A DNA stretch of 64,000 nucleotides from Clostridia bacterium (GCA_035561135.1 DATMYA010000091.1:1-64000), one strand, 5' to 3'; numbered from the stretch's first letter, positions 27,857 through 36,535 are shown. Translations and numbers: made by a program. The notes: generated by a model not told the origin, from the sequence alone.

Positions 27857-29470
27857 TCAGTACACAAACTCCAGCCCTGCCACTGCCGTGTTCACACGGA
27901 ACGGTTTTGTGAAGACGGGATTTAACGTGACCGGGTTGAGCAATCCGGCTGTCGGCGCGATCTGCTGACGCGGGCGTACTTGGTATTCGAAAGACGCCTT
28001 GATATTGGCGTGGATCAAGAATTGCACCCCAGGCGTGTATCGGTTTCGCGTTGCCATGACCGGAGCAAAGAACGGAGTATCGGTACTGCCCGCGAGTCCG
28101 TTGATCCGGTCCTCCGGCGAGTTCACTCCGTCGTACCGCATGATCAGCATGATCCAGGGCAGAGCGCGATAGTCCGCTTGCAGAAAGCCGCCACTGAACG
28201 TCGATGGCGCACCTGCGATAAACGAAACCGGAGTCGCCGGGAAGATGGCCCCCGTCGCATCAATCGGAATCAGGTTGTGATCATGGCCGTGCATCCAGAC
28301 CCCAAACAGGTTGAAGGTCCGGTAGTTGAAACTGAAATCTCCGCCCACCCGATAGAAAGGTTCGCGCGCCGTCAGCAGCGTGGGAGCACCAGTAGACGTT
28401 GCCCCCAAGATGCGATTCACACTGCGTCCGTAAAAATCGAACACGCCAACAGAGATATAAGTGTGGTCACGAGGTCCCATCTTGCCGGCAGCCTGAATAG
28501 CGCGGCGACTGTCCTTGTCACGCTCCAGGTTGAATCGGTACTCGAAATGACCATAGATATCCTTGAAACTCGAGTCGGACTGGAACGGGTTGCCGGTAAC
28601 CGTAGGCACGAACGCACCCGGATCTGTGACCCCCGTCGTGTTCTGGTTTATAAATGCGACCGAGTACCAGTAGCCGCCATAATGGTGGCCACCGCTGAAC
28701 TCGACGCCTTGCCCCGGAGTGTCGAGCGTGAAGCCATTGCTCACGTTGTGGACGCCGGTGACACCCACATTCGTCTGCCCGAAGATGTCCCACGGACTCA
28801 GGTTCCAACTGCGTGCCGGGCTGAATGGCAGATCGATTTCGAATTGGCCCGCACGAAGGCTCAGAGAGTCTTTCGGAAGGTGAAGCAATCGGCCCAGATT
28901 CACAAAGCGAAGATAGCCATCGCCCAACCCTCCGTTGCCGTTCTCGCCCGTCACGCTGATGTCGTCATCCACCCAGAAGGCGATGTCGCTTCCAAAATTG
29001 CCAGCCGTGAAGATGCTGAAAAGCCCGGTCTCGAAATTCGTTCGTGGCACAAACGTCGGCACGCTTGGCGTCGTAGTGCCCGCCGGAACGAACTGGAACT
29101 CATTGCGATGTTCGCCAGTCACCTGAAAGAAGTTGTTCATCCGAAGTCCGATCGGCGGCATGCCCGGAATCTTCCCAGGCCAAATCGAGTGCGGCCAGAG
29201 TTCCTTTTGCGCAGGCGCCCCCAGCATTACGGGCGGATTTTTGATCATCGACTCGTCATCGGTCGGGAATTTAAACCCGGCGTCTTTAAATGCCTTTCCG
29301 AAGTCGTTCAGTTTGGGAAAGTCCAGGTGACAGGTACTGCACGACGTGTTGTACATCCGGGAGAATGCAGGGATCGAGTGACTCCGCGTCGGCATTGTCA
29401 GCGGCAGCGCAATAGCCAGGACGGCACCCGCAAATGGCAGCAGTTGCGAAAGCTTAGGCAGGCGAATCAT
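27857..29470 (-). CDS. monoheme cytochrome c fused to an outer-membrane beta-barrel (Cyc2-like architecture)
   Basis: 537 residues. Signal peptide (about 1-31). The mature N-terminus IPAFSRMYNTSCSTCHLDFP carries one heme site C44-S-T-C47-H48, followed by PKLNDFGKAFKDAGFKFP, the pattern seen in Cyc2-like and related porin-cytochromes. The rest (about 100-537) is made of alternating aromatic beta strands with Gly/Asn-rich turns and ends with FVY, an outer-membrane-barrel C-terminus. Cyc2 of iron oxidisers has the same single-heme-plus-barrel layout and moves electrons across the outer membrane. First clear gene of the tight operon. Direction of flow and substrate are unknown. Confidence 0.8.
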   Translation of the reverse strand: MIRLPKLSQLLPFAGAVLAIALPLTMPTRSHSIPAFSRMYNTSCSTCHLDFPKLNDFGKAFKDAGFKFPTDDESMIKNPPVMLGAPAQKELWPHSIWPGKIPGMPPIGLRMNNFFQVTGEHRNEFQFVPAGTTTPSVPTFVPRTNFETGLFSIFTAGNFGSDIAFWVDDDISVTGENGNGGLGDGYLRFVNLGRLLHLPKDSLSLRAGQFEIDLPFSPARSWNLSPWDIFGQTNVGVTGVHNVSNGFTLDTPGQGVEFSGGHHYGGYWYSVAFINQNTTGVTDPGAFVPTVTGNPFQSDSSFKDIYGHFEYRFNLERDKDSRRAIQAAGKMGPRDHTYISVGVFDFYGRSVNRILGATSTGAPTLLTAREPFYRVGGDFSFNYRTFNLFGVWMHGHDHNLIPIDATGAIFPATPVSFIAGAPSTFSGGFLQADYRALPWIMLIMRYDGVNSPEDRINGLAGSTDTPFFAPVMATRNRYTPGVQFLIHANIKASFEYQVRPRQQIAPTAGLLNPVTLNPVFTKPFRVNTAVAGLEFVY

Positions 29471-29730
29471 TGGCCTCTCCTTACGTTCTGAACCGGAAGT
29501 GGATGTTCGTGCCGATTCATCCGGCCACGCGCGGTGACCGGAAACTGCCTTACTTCATATGACCGAAGGTGAGGCAGACTCTGAGGCCCCGACACCAACG
29601 CATTGCACTCAAGACCGGCTCTATCGAGCCACCCGGTTGCCGAATTTGTCGCGACCAAAACTGCTGGCTCGCGACCACCGTGAACACTGTCTGCGAACCA
29701 AAACGACGAGTTGTTACGAGTGCGACGACT

Positions 29731-30132
29731 TCAGAAGAACAAAGAAGGAGGAGCGCGCCCAATCCTTATAGCCAAGGTGAGCGACTGTACGGATGGCGAA
29801 GCCACCGTGGTAACTAGATATTCCGTATGGAAAGGAGATCGACATACAGCAAAAGGACGAACGTGAGTGTCGGGAAAGTGAAGACCATTACAATCACCGT
29901 CGGAATTGGACTTCAGCTTTTTGACGCCGACATCTTCGATGGCGATTTGCGCACCGTGGAAATCGTCAGTGACCGAGATCACCGGGAACAGGAGCACCAC
30001 TGCACAGCCTGTCGCGATCAGAGCCAATCGGCCTGCTTGGCAGGTATCGCGATTGACGCCACGTCCGCACACCGCCCACGCGATTCCGCCGGCCGTTGCC
30101 AGCAGCCAGAACGCATTGAGCAAGACTTCCAC
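29731..30132 (-). CDS. small membrane protein, hypothetical
   Basis: 133 residues from GTG at 30132. Two hydrophobic segments (about 5-21 and 35-52) precede a polar part. The segment LLFPVISVTDDFH after the second helix resembles a small acidobacterial membrane-protein family that recurs near cupredoxin and cytochrome genes; this is recalled, not verified. It may be the first gene of the respiratory operon, 260 nt ahead of the heme-porin gene. No catalytic motif is seen. Confidence 0.55.
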   Translation of the reverse strand: MEVLLNAFWLLATAGGIAWAVCGRGVNRDTCQAGRLALIATGCAVVLLFPVISVTDDFHGAQIAIEDVGVKKLKSNSDGDCNGLHFPDTHVRPFAVCRSPFHTEYLVTTVASPSVQSLTLAIRIGRAPPSLFF

Positions 30133-30263
30133 AACGTCCTTACTGGAACCAACAACTACATCGCTGGCTTGTGATGCTCTGTCTCATCGAAAGTTTGTTT
30201 CGTGAGACTCTCTCCAATTGCGACAGCATGAGTTAAGTCTGACGCGGAAGTCAAACTCGGTTC

Positions 30264-30279
30264 TGTGATGCACGTCACA
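30264..30279. promoter_or_regulatory. perfect CRP/FNR-family palindrome
   Basis: TGTGATGCACGTCACA is an exact TGTGA-N6-TCACA site. It is 132 nt upstream of the GTG of the small membrane protein that leads into the respiratory operon. The rest of the 30133-30604 spacer shows no gene. A CRP/FNR-type regulator at this distance would suit class I activation of a minus-strand promoter; no promoter boxes were confirmed. Confidence 0.6.
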
Positions 30280-30604
30280 TCCGAACAGATGAGGAGAGTC
30301 TCTGCTGCCCCGCTTCCAGCCGTGCAGCTTTAGTGACTGCAGAAGACGCGCTTACAAACGGCAATGTTTTCAGTTCGACACAGGAGCAAACGCTGCAAGC
30401 ATCTGTTTCAATTCGCGGAGTTTGGTAAATGCATACACACTGGCTTGTGTGTTCTGCATGATCATCCTAGGTCCGTTATTGTCAATCTCGCTGCTGAGCT
30501 GACGCCGTCGTTTTGGGCGTTTGCGATTTGCGGACACTTCCGAGATTCTTGGTGCGAAGCAAATCGCCTTTGGAAGCTATTCATTCCAAAGGCGATAAAA
30601 TCTT

Positions 30605-30691
30605 TGGTGCCGAAGAAGGGACTCGAACCCCCACACCCTTGCGAGTACGTGGACCTGAACCACGCGCGTCTGCCAATTCCGCCACTTCGGC
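30605..30691 (-). tRNA. tRNA-Leu (anticodon CAG)
   Basis: 87 nt read on the minus strand. Acceptor stem GCCGAAG / CTTCGGC with encoded ACCA end, D-arm GCGGAATTGGCAGACGC, anticodon stem CGTGG/CCACG around loop TTCAGGT giving anticodon CAG (reads CUG), a long class II variable arm and T-loop TTCGAGT. The 3' end is duplicated at 18938-18958. Confidence 0.97.
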
Positions 30692-30915
30692 ACTCTTTGA
30701 GTCGGCGGCTCCGGGCCCATCTGGGCTGGTACAACGGCCACCTTGCAGGTCAACTCAGGCTTACAGTGGCCATTTTACATTCCACGGCCAAGCTGGTCAA
30801 TGCATCCAGAGTTGATTCTTCTCGCGAGGATCGCTCCGCATCGGCGCGGAGCGATCCGTCCCGTTCGCGAAGGCAACGAACCAATTTCAGCAGCGTGCAA
30901 CTAATGTGCACCCTA

Positions 30916-33504
30916 TTACTTGACCGTCACGAAGACCGTGGATTTGTAAACGGTTCCCGCCATATCCCAGGCTTGCACAACGACGCGGTGCGTGCCCTTT
31001 GTCAGTCCGATGTACGTGTCGAGTTTGTTCGCTCTCACTGAATAGACCGCGACGTAATCTACATAGATTTTCATGGCCGTTATAGCGACGTTCCCAGTTG
31101 CGGTGGCCGCGACACGTGCCGGAGATCCAACGATAGCGTTGCTAGTCGGCGTCAGGATCTTCACGCCGAAAACCGTTATCGTGGAAGTCGCCCTTGCGCT
31201 TGCTCCCTTGCGGTCCGTCACGGTCGCGGTCACCGTGTAGGTGCCCGGAACCCGGTAGATGTGTGACGCGGTGGCAGCGGCCGTGGATGAGCCGTCACCC
31301 CAGTTAATAGTAGTGGAAGCGATGGAGCCATCCGGATCGTACGAGCCGCTCGTCGAAGCCGTGACCGTAACAGGAGCGATGCCCCTGGCTGGCGTCAGCG
31401 AGAGCTTCGCCACCGGCGGCTTGTTCTCCCCAGCGGCCGAAACCGTGACTGTGCCGGATGCAGAAGAGGTTGCTCCGAGGTTGTCGGTTACAGTCCCTCT
31501 CACCGCGTACGTACCTGCGGTTGAGTAGGTGTGGGAAGCGCTTGGGCCGGCGCTGGACGTGCCGTCGCCCCAGTTGATGATCGAAGACGCGATACTTCCG
31601 TCAACGTCCGTGGAGCCGGAAGTGGACGCCGTCACCGTCACCGGAGCGTTACCGGCGGTCGGACTCAGCGCCAGTTTTGCGGCCGGAGCCTGGTTGCCCG
31701 CGATGTTCACCGTCGCACTCGTCTTGGATGTTTCGCCCAAATCATCTGTGACCGTCGCTGTTACCGTGTAGGCGCCAGGAGTGGAATAAGTATGGGTGCC
31801 GCTCGCAGCGTTGGTTGTCGAACCGTCTCCCCAGGCAATCTGAGTGGAAGCGATGGTCCCGTCCGCATCCGTGGAAGCCGTTGCAGAAGCCGAGACCACG
31901 ACCGGCGCTATGCCCGTGGCCGGCGACACCGACACGCGAGCTTGTGGCGGCTGATTCGCGATGACCGTCACCGAAGCTGTCGCTGTGTCTTGCGCGCCGC
32001 GGTTGTCAGTCACCGTTGCCGTGACCGTGTACGAGCCCGGAGTGGAATACTTGTGCGACGCGCTCGCCGTTTTGGCAACGGTGCCGTCGCCAAAGTCGAT
32101 GTGATAGCTGGCAATGCTGCCGTCCGGATCGCTGGAGCCTGCGGTGGTTGCGTTGGCGGTAACCGAATCAATGCCGCTGGTTGGCGTGACAGAGAGTTTG
32201 GCAACCGGCGGCTTGTTCGAGATCAACACGTTCCAAGATACGGCAGCCGACATTTGGTTGAGCAGAGTCGCCTTTCCCACGGCCTTCACATATAGGGTGT
32301 AGGCATCGGGCCCGAAAGCATAGCCGCTCATATCTAGAGTGTTTGTGCCCGCCGCGACATCGTCCACCGGCATGAGGTTCTGTCCGTCCAGAGAGATGAA
32401 GACCGTGTAGTGATCGATCGTGCTCTCCTGCCCGGTGATGCTCCAGTTCAACGTCGTCCCGCTCATCGACGCACTTACGCTGACGCAATTGTCGATGCCC
32501 GTCTCAATCTCAGTGCCCTCTTCGTAGTCGTTCCATGTAACGATTTGCAGCGCATTGAGCTGATTGCTCGCGCTGTAGTACTTCCCTGCCTCGGCCATTG
32601 TCTTGAGCCACGTCTGGCCGCATTGCTGATTTACGATGCGATTCTTCCCCCACGACGCCAGCGTGTCGTTGAATCCCTTGTAGCCCGAACCGTAAGTCCA
32701 TTCGTTGGGATACCGCAGCGACGTTGCATAGAAATTGTCGAGATATCCGAGACCCATGCTCGTGCTATCACTCGAGATGCCGACCCAGCCGAAACCGCCG
32801 TCGCCGTATATCTTTGAGAACGCACCTGAATTACGGAAGATAAATAGCGGATTACCAGGCGTGTTGGCGCGAATGCGCGACCAGTCGAGCGAGTAAGCAT
32901 CCATGCCGAAAAAGAACACAACCGGGCGTCCCGCCTCGCGCATGTATGCCGGAGATTGCTCAAAGGTTTTGTAAGCGTAGGTCAGGTCGCTGATGACCTG
33001 CTGGGAAAGATCGCAGCCCACAGTGGCAGCACATTTCTTCAGTGCGCCGACGTCTTCTGTAATCGCGAACTGGAAGTTTCCGCGCCGTGCCGCTTCATCT
33101 CGCAGATAGATGGTCGCCTGATTGTGATGCGTGCTGTTCGGTCCGTACCAATCGACGATTGCGCCTTGTATGCCGCGGCTCTGCATGTCGGCGACCTGGC
33201 GGGCGACCTGCGCCGCATCCGCCGACTCGTAGCCGACGTTCATGTGCGACGTGGTACCGAACCATGGCATCAGATGTACGTAAATCTTTGTGCGATTGCC
33301 TGCGTAGAGTAACGAACTGATCGGCATCTTGCTCACGTTCCCGGGAGCGATGTTGCCATTCGATTGCGTCTTGAACGTGGATGAAGCGCTGGTGTTGTTT
33401 CCCGTTTCCCTGGCCAGCGTGGTTGTGGGTTGAACCGGTGTAGTGGCCGAAACCGTTGTCGCGAGCACAAATATCGCCGCGATTAAGATGAAGCAATTCC
33501 GCAC
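30916..33504 (-). CDS. secreted GH99/GH71-like glycoside hydrolase with four PKD domains
   Basis: 862 residues from GTG at 33504, chosen over ATG 33540 because CCGGAGG lies 8 nt upstream and the protein then begins with a clean signal peptide (MRNCFILIAAIFVLATTVSA). The catalytic-like domain (about 50-345) has VHLMPWFG, AIVDWYGPNS, TEDVG and VTWNDYEEGTEIETG, features of GH99/GH71-type TIM barrels. A fibronectin-like region (about 350-435) and four PKD repeats follow (about 438-522, 523-606, 607-690, 693-778), each with PDGSIAS / WGDG / YSTPGTYTV. A C-terminal Ig-like domain ends the protein. Likely acts on surface or environmental polysaccharide. Confidence 0.75.
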   Translation of the reverse strand: MRNCFILIAAIFVLATTVSATTPVQPTTTLARETGNNTSASSTFKTQSNGNIAPGNVSKMPISSLLYAGNRTKIYVHLMPWFGTTSHMNVGYESADAAQVARQVADMQSRGIQGAIVDWYGPNSTHHNQATIYLRDEAARRGNFQFAITEDVGALKKCAATVGCDLSQQVISDLTYAYKTFEQSPAYMREAGRPVVFFFGMDAYSLDWSRIRANTPGNPLFIFRNSGAFSKIYGDGGFGWVGISSDSTSMGLGYLDNFYATSLRYPNEWTYGSGYKGFNDTLASWGKNRIVNQQCGQTWLKTMAEAGKYYSASNQLNALQIVTWNDYEEGTEIETGIDNCVSVSASMSGTTLNWSITGQESTIDHYTVFISLDGQNLMPVDDVAAGTNTLDMSGYAFGPDAYTLYVKAVGKATLLNQMSAAVSWNVLISNKPPVAKLSVTPTSGIDSVTANATTAGSSDPDGSIASYHIDFGDGTVAKTASASHKYSTPGSYTVTATVTDNRGAQDTATASVTVIANQPPQARVSVSPATGIAPVVVSASATASTDADGTIASTQIAWGDGSTTNAASGTHTYSTPGAYTVTATVTDDLGETSKTSATVNIAGNQAPAAKLALSPTAGNAPVTVTASTSGSTDVDGSIASSIINWGDGTSSAGPSASHTYSTAGTYAVRGTVTDNLGATSSASGTVTVSAAGENKPPVAKLSLTPARGIAPVTVTASTSGSYDPDGSIASTTINWGDGSSTAAATASHIYRVPGTYTVTATVTDRKGASARATSTITVFGVKILTPTSNAIVGSPARVAATATGNVAITAMKIYVDYVAVYSVRANKLDTYIGLTKGTHRVVVQAWDMAGTVYKSTVFVTVK

Positions 33505-33971
33505 GCGAACATCCTCCGGGTCTCGCCATGTTCGCGACATGCGTGACCGATTTTGTCTGCCACCATGGCGCGCTCACGCCTTGGCTCGTCCTGGGGGTTC
33601 GCAAGCGGCCTCGAACTCGGGGATAGCCTGCCGGCCGACCTACACGGCCTTTTTTCCTGTATTGAATTGGGGAGGATTGTAGAAGCAGCGGAATGATTCT
33701 CGATGTACAGTAAAAGTACTAAGGCGTTCGTTCTTTTACCTTAGATTGAGCATTCGCCGCGAAGCTCGACTCTTTTTGCCCTGAAGCACAAGGAACGTGT
33801 AGATTTCTGGCTGGGCAAGCGCTCCCGTGGAACCCTTGCGCACAACGCCTGAGGCAGGAACCGCCTCAAACCCATTGTTATGTTATTGGCTGTTTGCGCT
33901 GGTGGTCTTTCGCGGACGCAGGCTTCTTGCGGGTTAGGACGAAAGCTGTCAATCTCAAGCTGAGGAAAATT
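33505..33971. other. spacer with a structured leader, no gene
   Basis: Upstream of the PKD hydrolase, 33560-33660 is GC-rich and hairpin-forming. On the plus strand GGCCG (33633-33637) and CGGCC (33645-33649) pair and are followed by six T, a terminator-like element pointing away from the hydrolase. No known riboswitch consensus was recognised on either strand. The part from 33661 to 33971 carries small hairpins (for example TGAGGC/GCCTCA near 33852-33870) and the promoter region for the small plus-strand gene. Confidence 0.5.
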
Positions 33972-34229
33972 ATGGCGTCACAGCCAGGCATGGAAGGCAC
34001 TACTAAAATCCCGCTTGAAGTCAGCCGTCAGCTGCGCACCCTAGCGCACGATCTGAGTAACTCTATCGAAACCATCATGCAGGCCTCGTACCTGCTAGGA
34101 CAGGCACAGGGACTAGATGCAACGAACAAAAAGTGGGTGGAACTGATCGACAACGCAGCACGCGATGCCGCGCGCATCAACCGTGAAATACGCGATATCC
34201 TGCGAGCGCAGAGCACGGCCACGCCTTAG
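33972..34229 (+). CDS. orphan histidine-kinase-dimerisation-like small protein
   Basis: 85 residues from ATG at 33972; GAGGAAAA lies just upstream. The segment LRTLAHDLSNSIETIMQASYLL (about 22-43) resembles an HisKA H-box (xHDLxNPL) with the phosphorylatable His followed by a second helix, but no ATPase domain follows: the gene simply ends and a terminator comes 42 nt later. It may be a stand-alone phosphotransfer/dimerisation module or a remnant of a kinase. No adjacent response regulator. Confidence 0.6.
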   Translation: MASQPGMEGTTKIPLEVSRQLRTLAHDLSNSIETIMQASYLLGQAQGLDATNKKWVELIDNAARDAARINREIRDILRAQSTATP

Positions 34230-34270
34230 TCATCGTACCCCAGAGATGTGCGCCATTGGCGCGATGTAGA

Positions 34271-34297
34271 AAACCTGCTGCCATGCAGCAGGTTTTT
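34271..34297. terminator. bidirectional terminator between convergent genes
   Basis: Perfect 10-bp stem AAACCTGCTG / CAGCAGGTTT with loop CCATG; TT follows on the plus strand, and TCTACAT on the minus. It serves the small plus-strand gene and the convergent nucleotidyltransferase gene ending at 34315. Confidence 0.85.
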
Positions 34298-34314
34298 GTG
34301 CGAAATACCGAGAA

Positions 34315-35073
34315 TCATGCTGCTTCGAGCAGGGTTGATCTTCTTCTCATCTCTCGCAAGTAGTCCTGAGCGTCGTGGTAGCCCTCCAGCGTACCGACAT
34401 CCATATAGTGTTCCCCGCTGAAGATACCGCGTACGATGTTGCCGGCGTCGATGTATGCATTCAGCAGATGGCCGAGGTATTCATCCTCTCGGTGCCGAGC
34501 CTGCCACAGCAGGTTAAGAGCGCGGAACGCCTCGCCTGTCGCGGTAACGGCGCCCCATATCCAATGAGAGTGCGCGTCCTTCTGCTTAACCTCCACGCGC
34601 TCCACATAGCCGCGCTCGTCACAGATGGCGGCGTCAAACACCGATGGATTCAGCACGGGAAAGAGCACCAGGTTGACGTCTGCGTTGCGCTCCACGGCCG
34701 GCCAGTACGCATTTTCGGGAAACCAGATCGTGTCTGGCAGTCCGATCAGGACCTGTTGCTCGGGACGCACGAAGGGCTCTGCGCGGAACAGTGCGTCACA
34801 CAGGCCTCGCGGCTTCTGTTGCACCACGTAGAAGATTTCCGCCGCGTAATCGCGCTCGGCGAAGTAGCGCACAATGTCGCCTTTGTCGGCCGAAATCACC
34901 ATGCAAATCTGTGTTGCTCCGGCGGCGATCATGCGCTCCACGAGGTATTCCGCAACAGCCTTGGGCCGCTCGAGTCCGTCGATCGTGCGTGAGCCCACGG
35001 GCAATAGCTCCTTCGAGCAGCCCAGCGGCTGTATGCGCTGGCCTGCACCTGCGGCTGGGATGATCCCAATCAT
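34315..35073 (-). CDS. sugar-1-phosphate nucleotidyltransferase
   Basis: 252 residues. The N-terminal nucleotide-binding motif is IPAAGAGQRIQPLGCSKELLPVG, with the G-x-G-x-R and K-E pattern of the RmlA/GalU/GCD1 family. LIGLPDTIWF near 108-117 supplies the usual metal-binding Asp; YMDVGTLEGYHDA near the C-terminus matches the DVGTxE-Y block. It activates a sugar phosphate with an NTP. Its start overlaps the CgeB-like glycosyltransferase stop by 4 nt, so the pair probably builds a surface glycan. The exact sugar and nucleotide are unknown. Confidence 0.85.
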   Translation of the reverse strand: MIGIIPAAGAGQRIQPLGCSKELLPVGSRTIDGLERPKAVAEYLVERMIAAGATQICMVISADKGDIVRYFAERDYAAEIFYVVQQKPRGLCDALFRAEPFVRPEQQVLIGLPDTIWFPENAYWPAVERNADVNLVLFPVLNPSVFDAAICDERGYVERVEVKQKDAHSHWIWGAVTATGEAFRALNLLWQARHREDEYLGHLLNAYIDAGNIVRGIFSGEHYMDVGTLEGYHDAQDYLREMRRRSTLLEAA

Positions 35074-36230
35074 GCTGCCTCCATGAAGCCGTCTGACAAT
35101 GCTTCCGGGGAGCGCGCCCGCGATCCCTGCTTCACCGCAACTTCGGCGTGCGCCGGTTCCCCGCGAACCGTCCTTGCCTCTTCGAAGAAGCGCAGCAGGT
35201 CGGCAGCCCGCCGCTCTCCCGTATGCTGTTCCAGCGTGCGATGGCGCGCCCTTTCGGCCATGCCGGACAGCTCGGAGTCACTTGCCGCCAGCGCACGCAG
35301 AACGTCGTCTGCCGTTTTCGCGATCACGACCTCCTCTCCCGGCACGAAAAACTCATCGAGCCCTTCCCACCAATCGGTGATAATTGGCGTCCCGCAGGCT
35401 GCGGCTTCGAAGAACCGTCCGGACGGACACCATCCGGAGTTCGCCATTTCTCCTCGCGTAATGTTCAGCGTAAGCCGCGAGGACGAATACAGCGCGGGGT
35501 GATCGGCCGGAGCGACGTGGTCGAATCGCGCGACGTTCGGCGGCCATTGCCACTGCCAGGGGTAGAGCGTCCCGGCGAGTACAAACTTCAGATCCGGTCT
35601 GCGGCGCGACGGCTCAAGGAATAGTTCATCCACCTTCTGCTGACGGTCAGCCGCGTAGGTTCCCATGTAAGTAAGCGCGGAGCGGAACTCCGCACGCGAC
35701 TCTATGGGGTGGTACACATCGGGGTCCACGCAGCCAAACAGCGGACGCGCCAATCGCGCCCCCCAGCGCTCTCGCAACTCTCGCAACGCCTGTCCGCCGG
35801 TCCACGAGAGCACAAGATCGAATTGCCCGATCTGGTCGCGGCGCAGATATTCAAGATCACCGGCCTCAAGCTGTTTTAGAGTTACTGGGGTGTCCAGATC
35901 GTAGAAGACCTTCTGGGGTCGAGAAAGTCCCAGTACCTCGTCGCTGATGCGCGCGCCTTGCGGACAGTAACTGGCGGTGATGACGACGTCAGACTCGGAA
36001 GCCCGCCTTATGGCGTAGCGACGGACCTCGTCCCAGGAACGGTACAGTACGAGTTCGCAAAAGTCCGCTCCGGCGAAATCGCGCCGCAGAGCGTAGTACT
36101 CCACATCTTTCTCATAGAAAGTGACCTCGTGGCCTTCCCGTGCCAGCCCCTTCAGGATGGCCCGATACGGAGTCGCATGACCGTTGCCCCATGAAGACGA
36201 AATCGTCAGCCCAAAAATCGTGATCTTCAA
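35070..36230 (-). CDS. CgeB-like glycosyltransferase
   Basis: 386 residues. GT-B type protein of the CgeB/DUF3880-glycosyl_trans_1_2 group. The N-terminal Rossmann half starts with ITIFGLTISSSWGNGHATPYR and carries GLAREGHEVTFYE. The C-terminal half has the donor-site segment SGWCPSGRFFEAAACGTPIITDWWEGLDEFF (about 265-295), where Glu and Gly residues contact the nucleotide sugar. Cytoplasmic, no membrane helix. Translationally coupled to the nucleotidyltransferase (4-nt overlap), consistent with a surface polysaccharide or modification role. Acceptor unknown. Confidence 0.85.
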   Translation of the reverse strand: MKITIFGLTISSSWGNGHATPYRAILKGLAREGHEVTFYEKDVEYYALRRDFAGADFCELVLYRSWDEVRRYAIRRASESDVVITASYCPQGARISDEVLGLSRPQKVFYDLDTPVTLKQLEAGDLEYLRRDQIGQFDLVLSWTGGQALRELRERWGARLARPLFGCVDPDVYHPIESRAEFRSALTYMGTYAADRQQKVDELFLEPSRRRPDLKFVLAGTLYPWQWQWPPNVARFDHVAPADHPALYSSSRLTLNITRGEMANSGWCPSGRFFEAAACGTPIITDWWEGLDEFFVPGEEVVIAKTADDVLRALAASDSELSGMAERARHRTLEQHTGERRAADLLRFFEEARTVRGEPAHAEVAVKQGSRARSPEALSDGFMEAA

Positions 36231-36535
36231 CTCTCACCCCACCTCAGCACGTCCGGACAGAATGCCCGCGCACTCCGGTCCAAGTACACGTACTTACGTC
36301 TGTGATGGCGCGGATGCCGCAGGTGTTTGCCGTATAAGTTAGTGAAATGATTGCAGGGATCAAGCTGACGAGAGACAAGACAACCACAGCGGCGAAGAGC
36401 GGCGTCTAGCGAAGCGAAGGATCTGCTTTGTTCGGCTGCTGAAACAAAGTAGATCCTTCGCGCTAAAGATAGAAAGCAAGCCGGAAGGCACAACACGGAA
36501 GCCGTGCCTAGGCACTTTGAGTCGCGTCACCAGCT
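36231..36535. repeat. spacer with 19-bp inverted repeat
   Basis: GCGAAGGATCTGCTTTGTT (36414-36432) and its inverse AACAAAGTAGATCCTTCGC (36443-36461) form a 19-bp stem with one mismatch and a 10-nt loop. It belongs to the widespread 'GCGAAGCGAAGGATC' type of intergenic repeat. A GGCAC...GTGCC hairpin fragment follows near 36490-36512. No gene is supported here. Confidence 0.7.

Noticed and set aside
27980..29491. Long plus-strand frame (503 codons) opposite the heme-porin gene
   Set aside because: Antisense shadow with Arg/His/Val-rich composition, no start signals and no recognisable domain; the minus strand has signal peptide, heme motif and barrel.
30364..31041. 225-codon plus-strand frame over the tRNA
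   Set aside because: It runs across the tRNA-Leu gene and into the hydrolase antisense; no ribosome site or domain.
31000..33000. CRISPR-like or tandem DNA repeat
   Set aside because: The periodic similarity comes from four PKD domains in the coding sequence, not from identical spacers and repeats.
33541..33655. 6S RNA or a known riboswitch before the PKD hydrolase
   Set aside because: TTCGCAAGCGG resembles a piece of E. coli 6S RNA, but a terminator follows only ~50 nt later and no closing stem exists; c-di-GMP, c-di-AMP and cobalamin consensus elements are absent.
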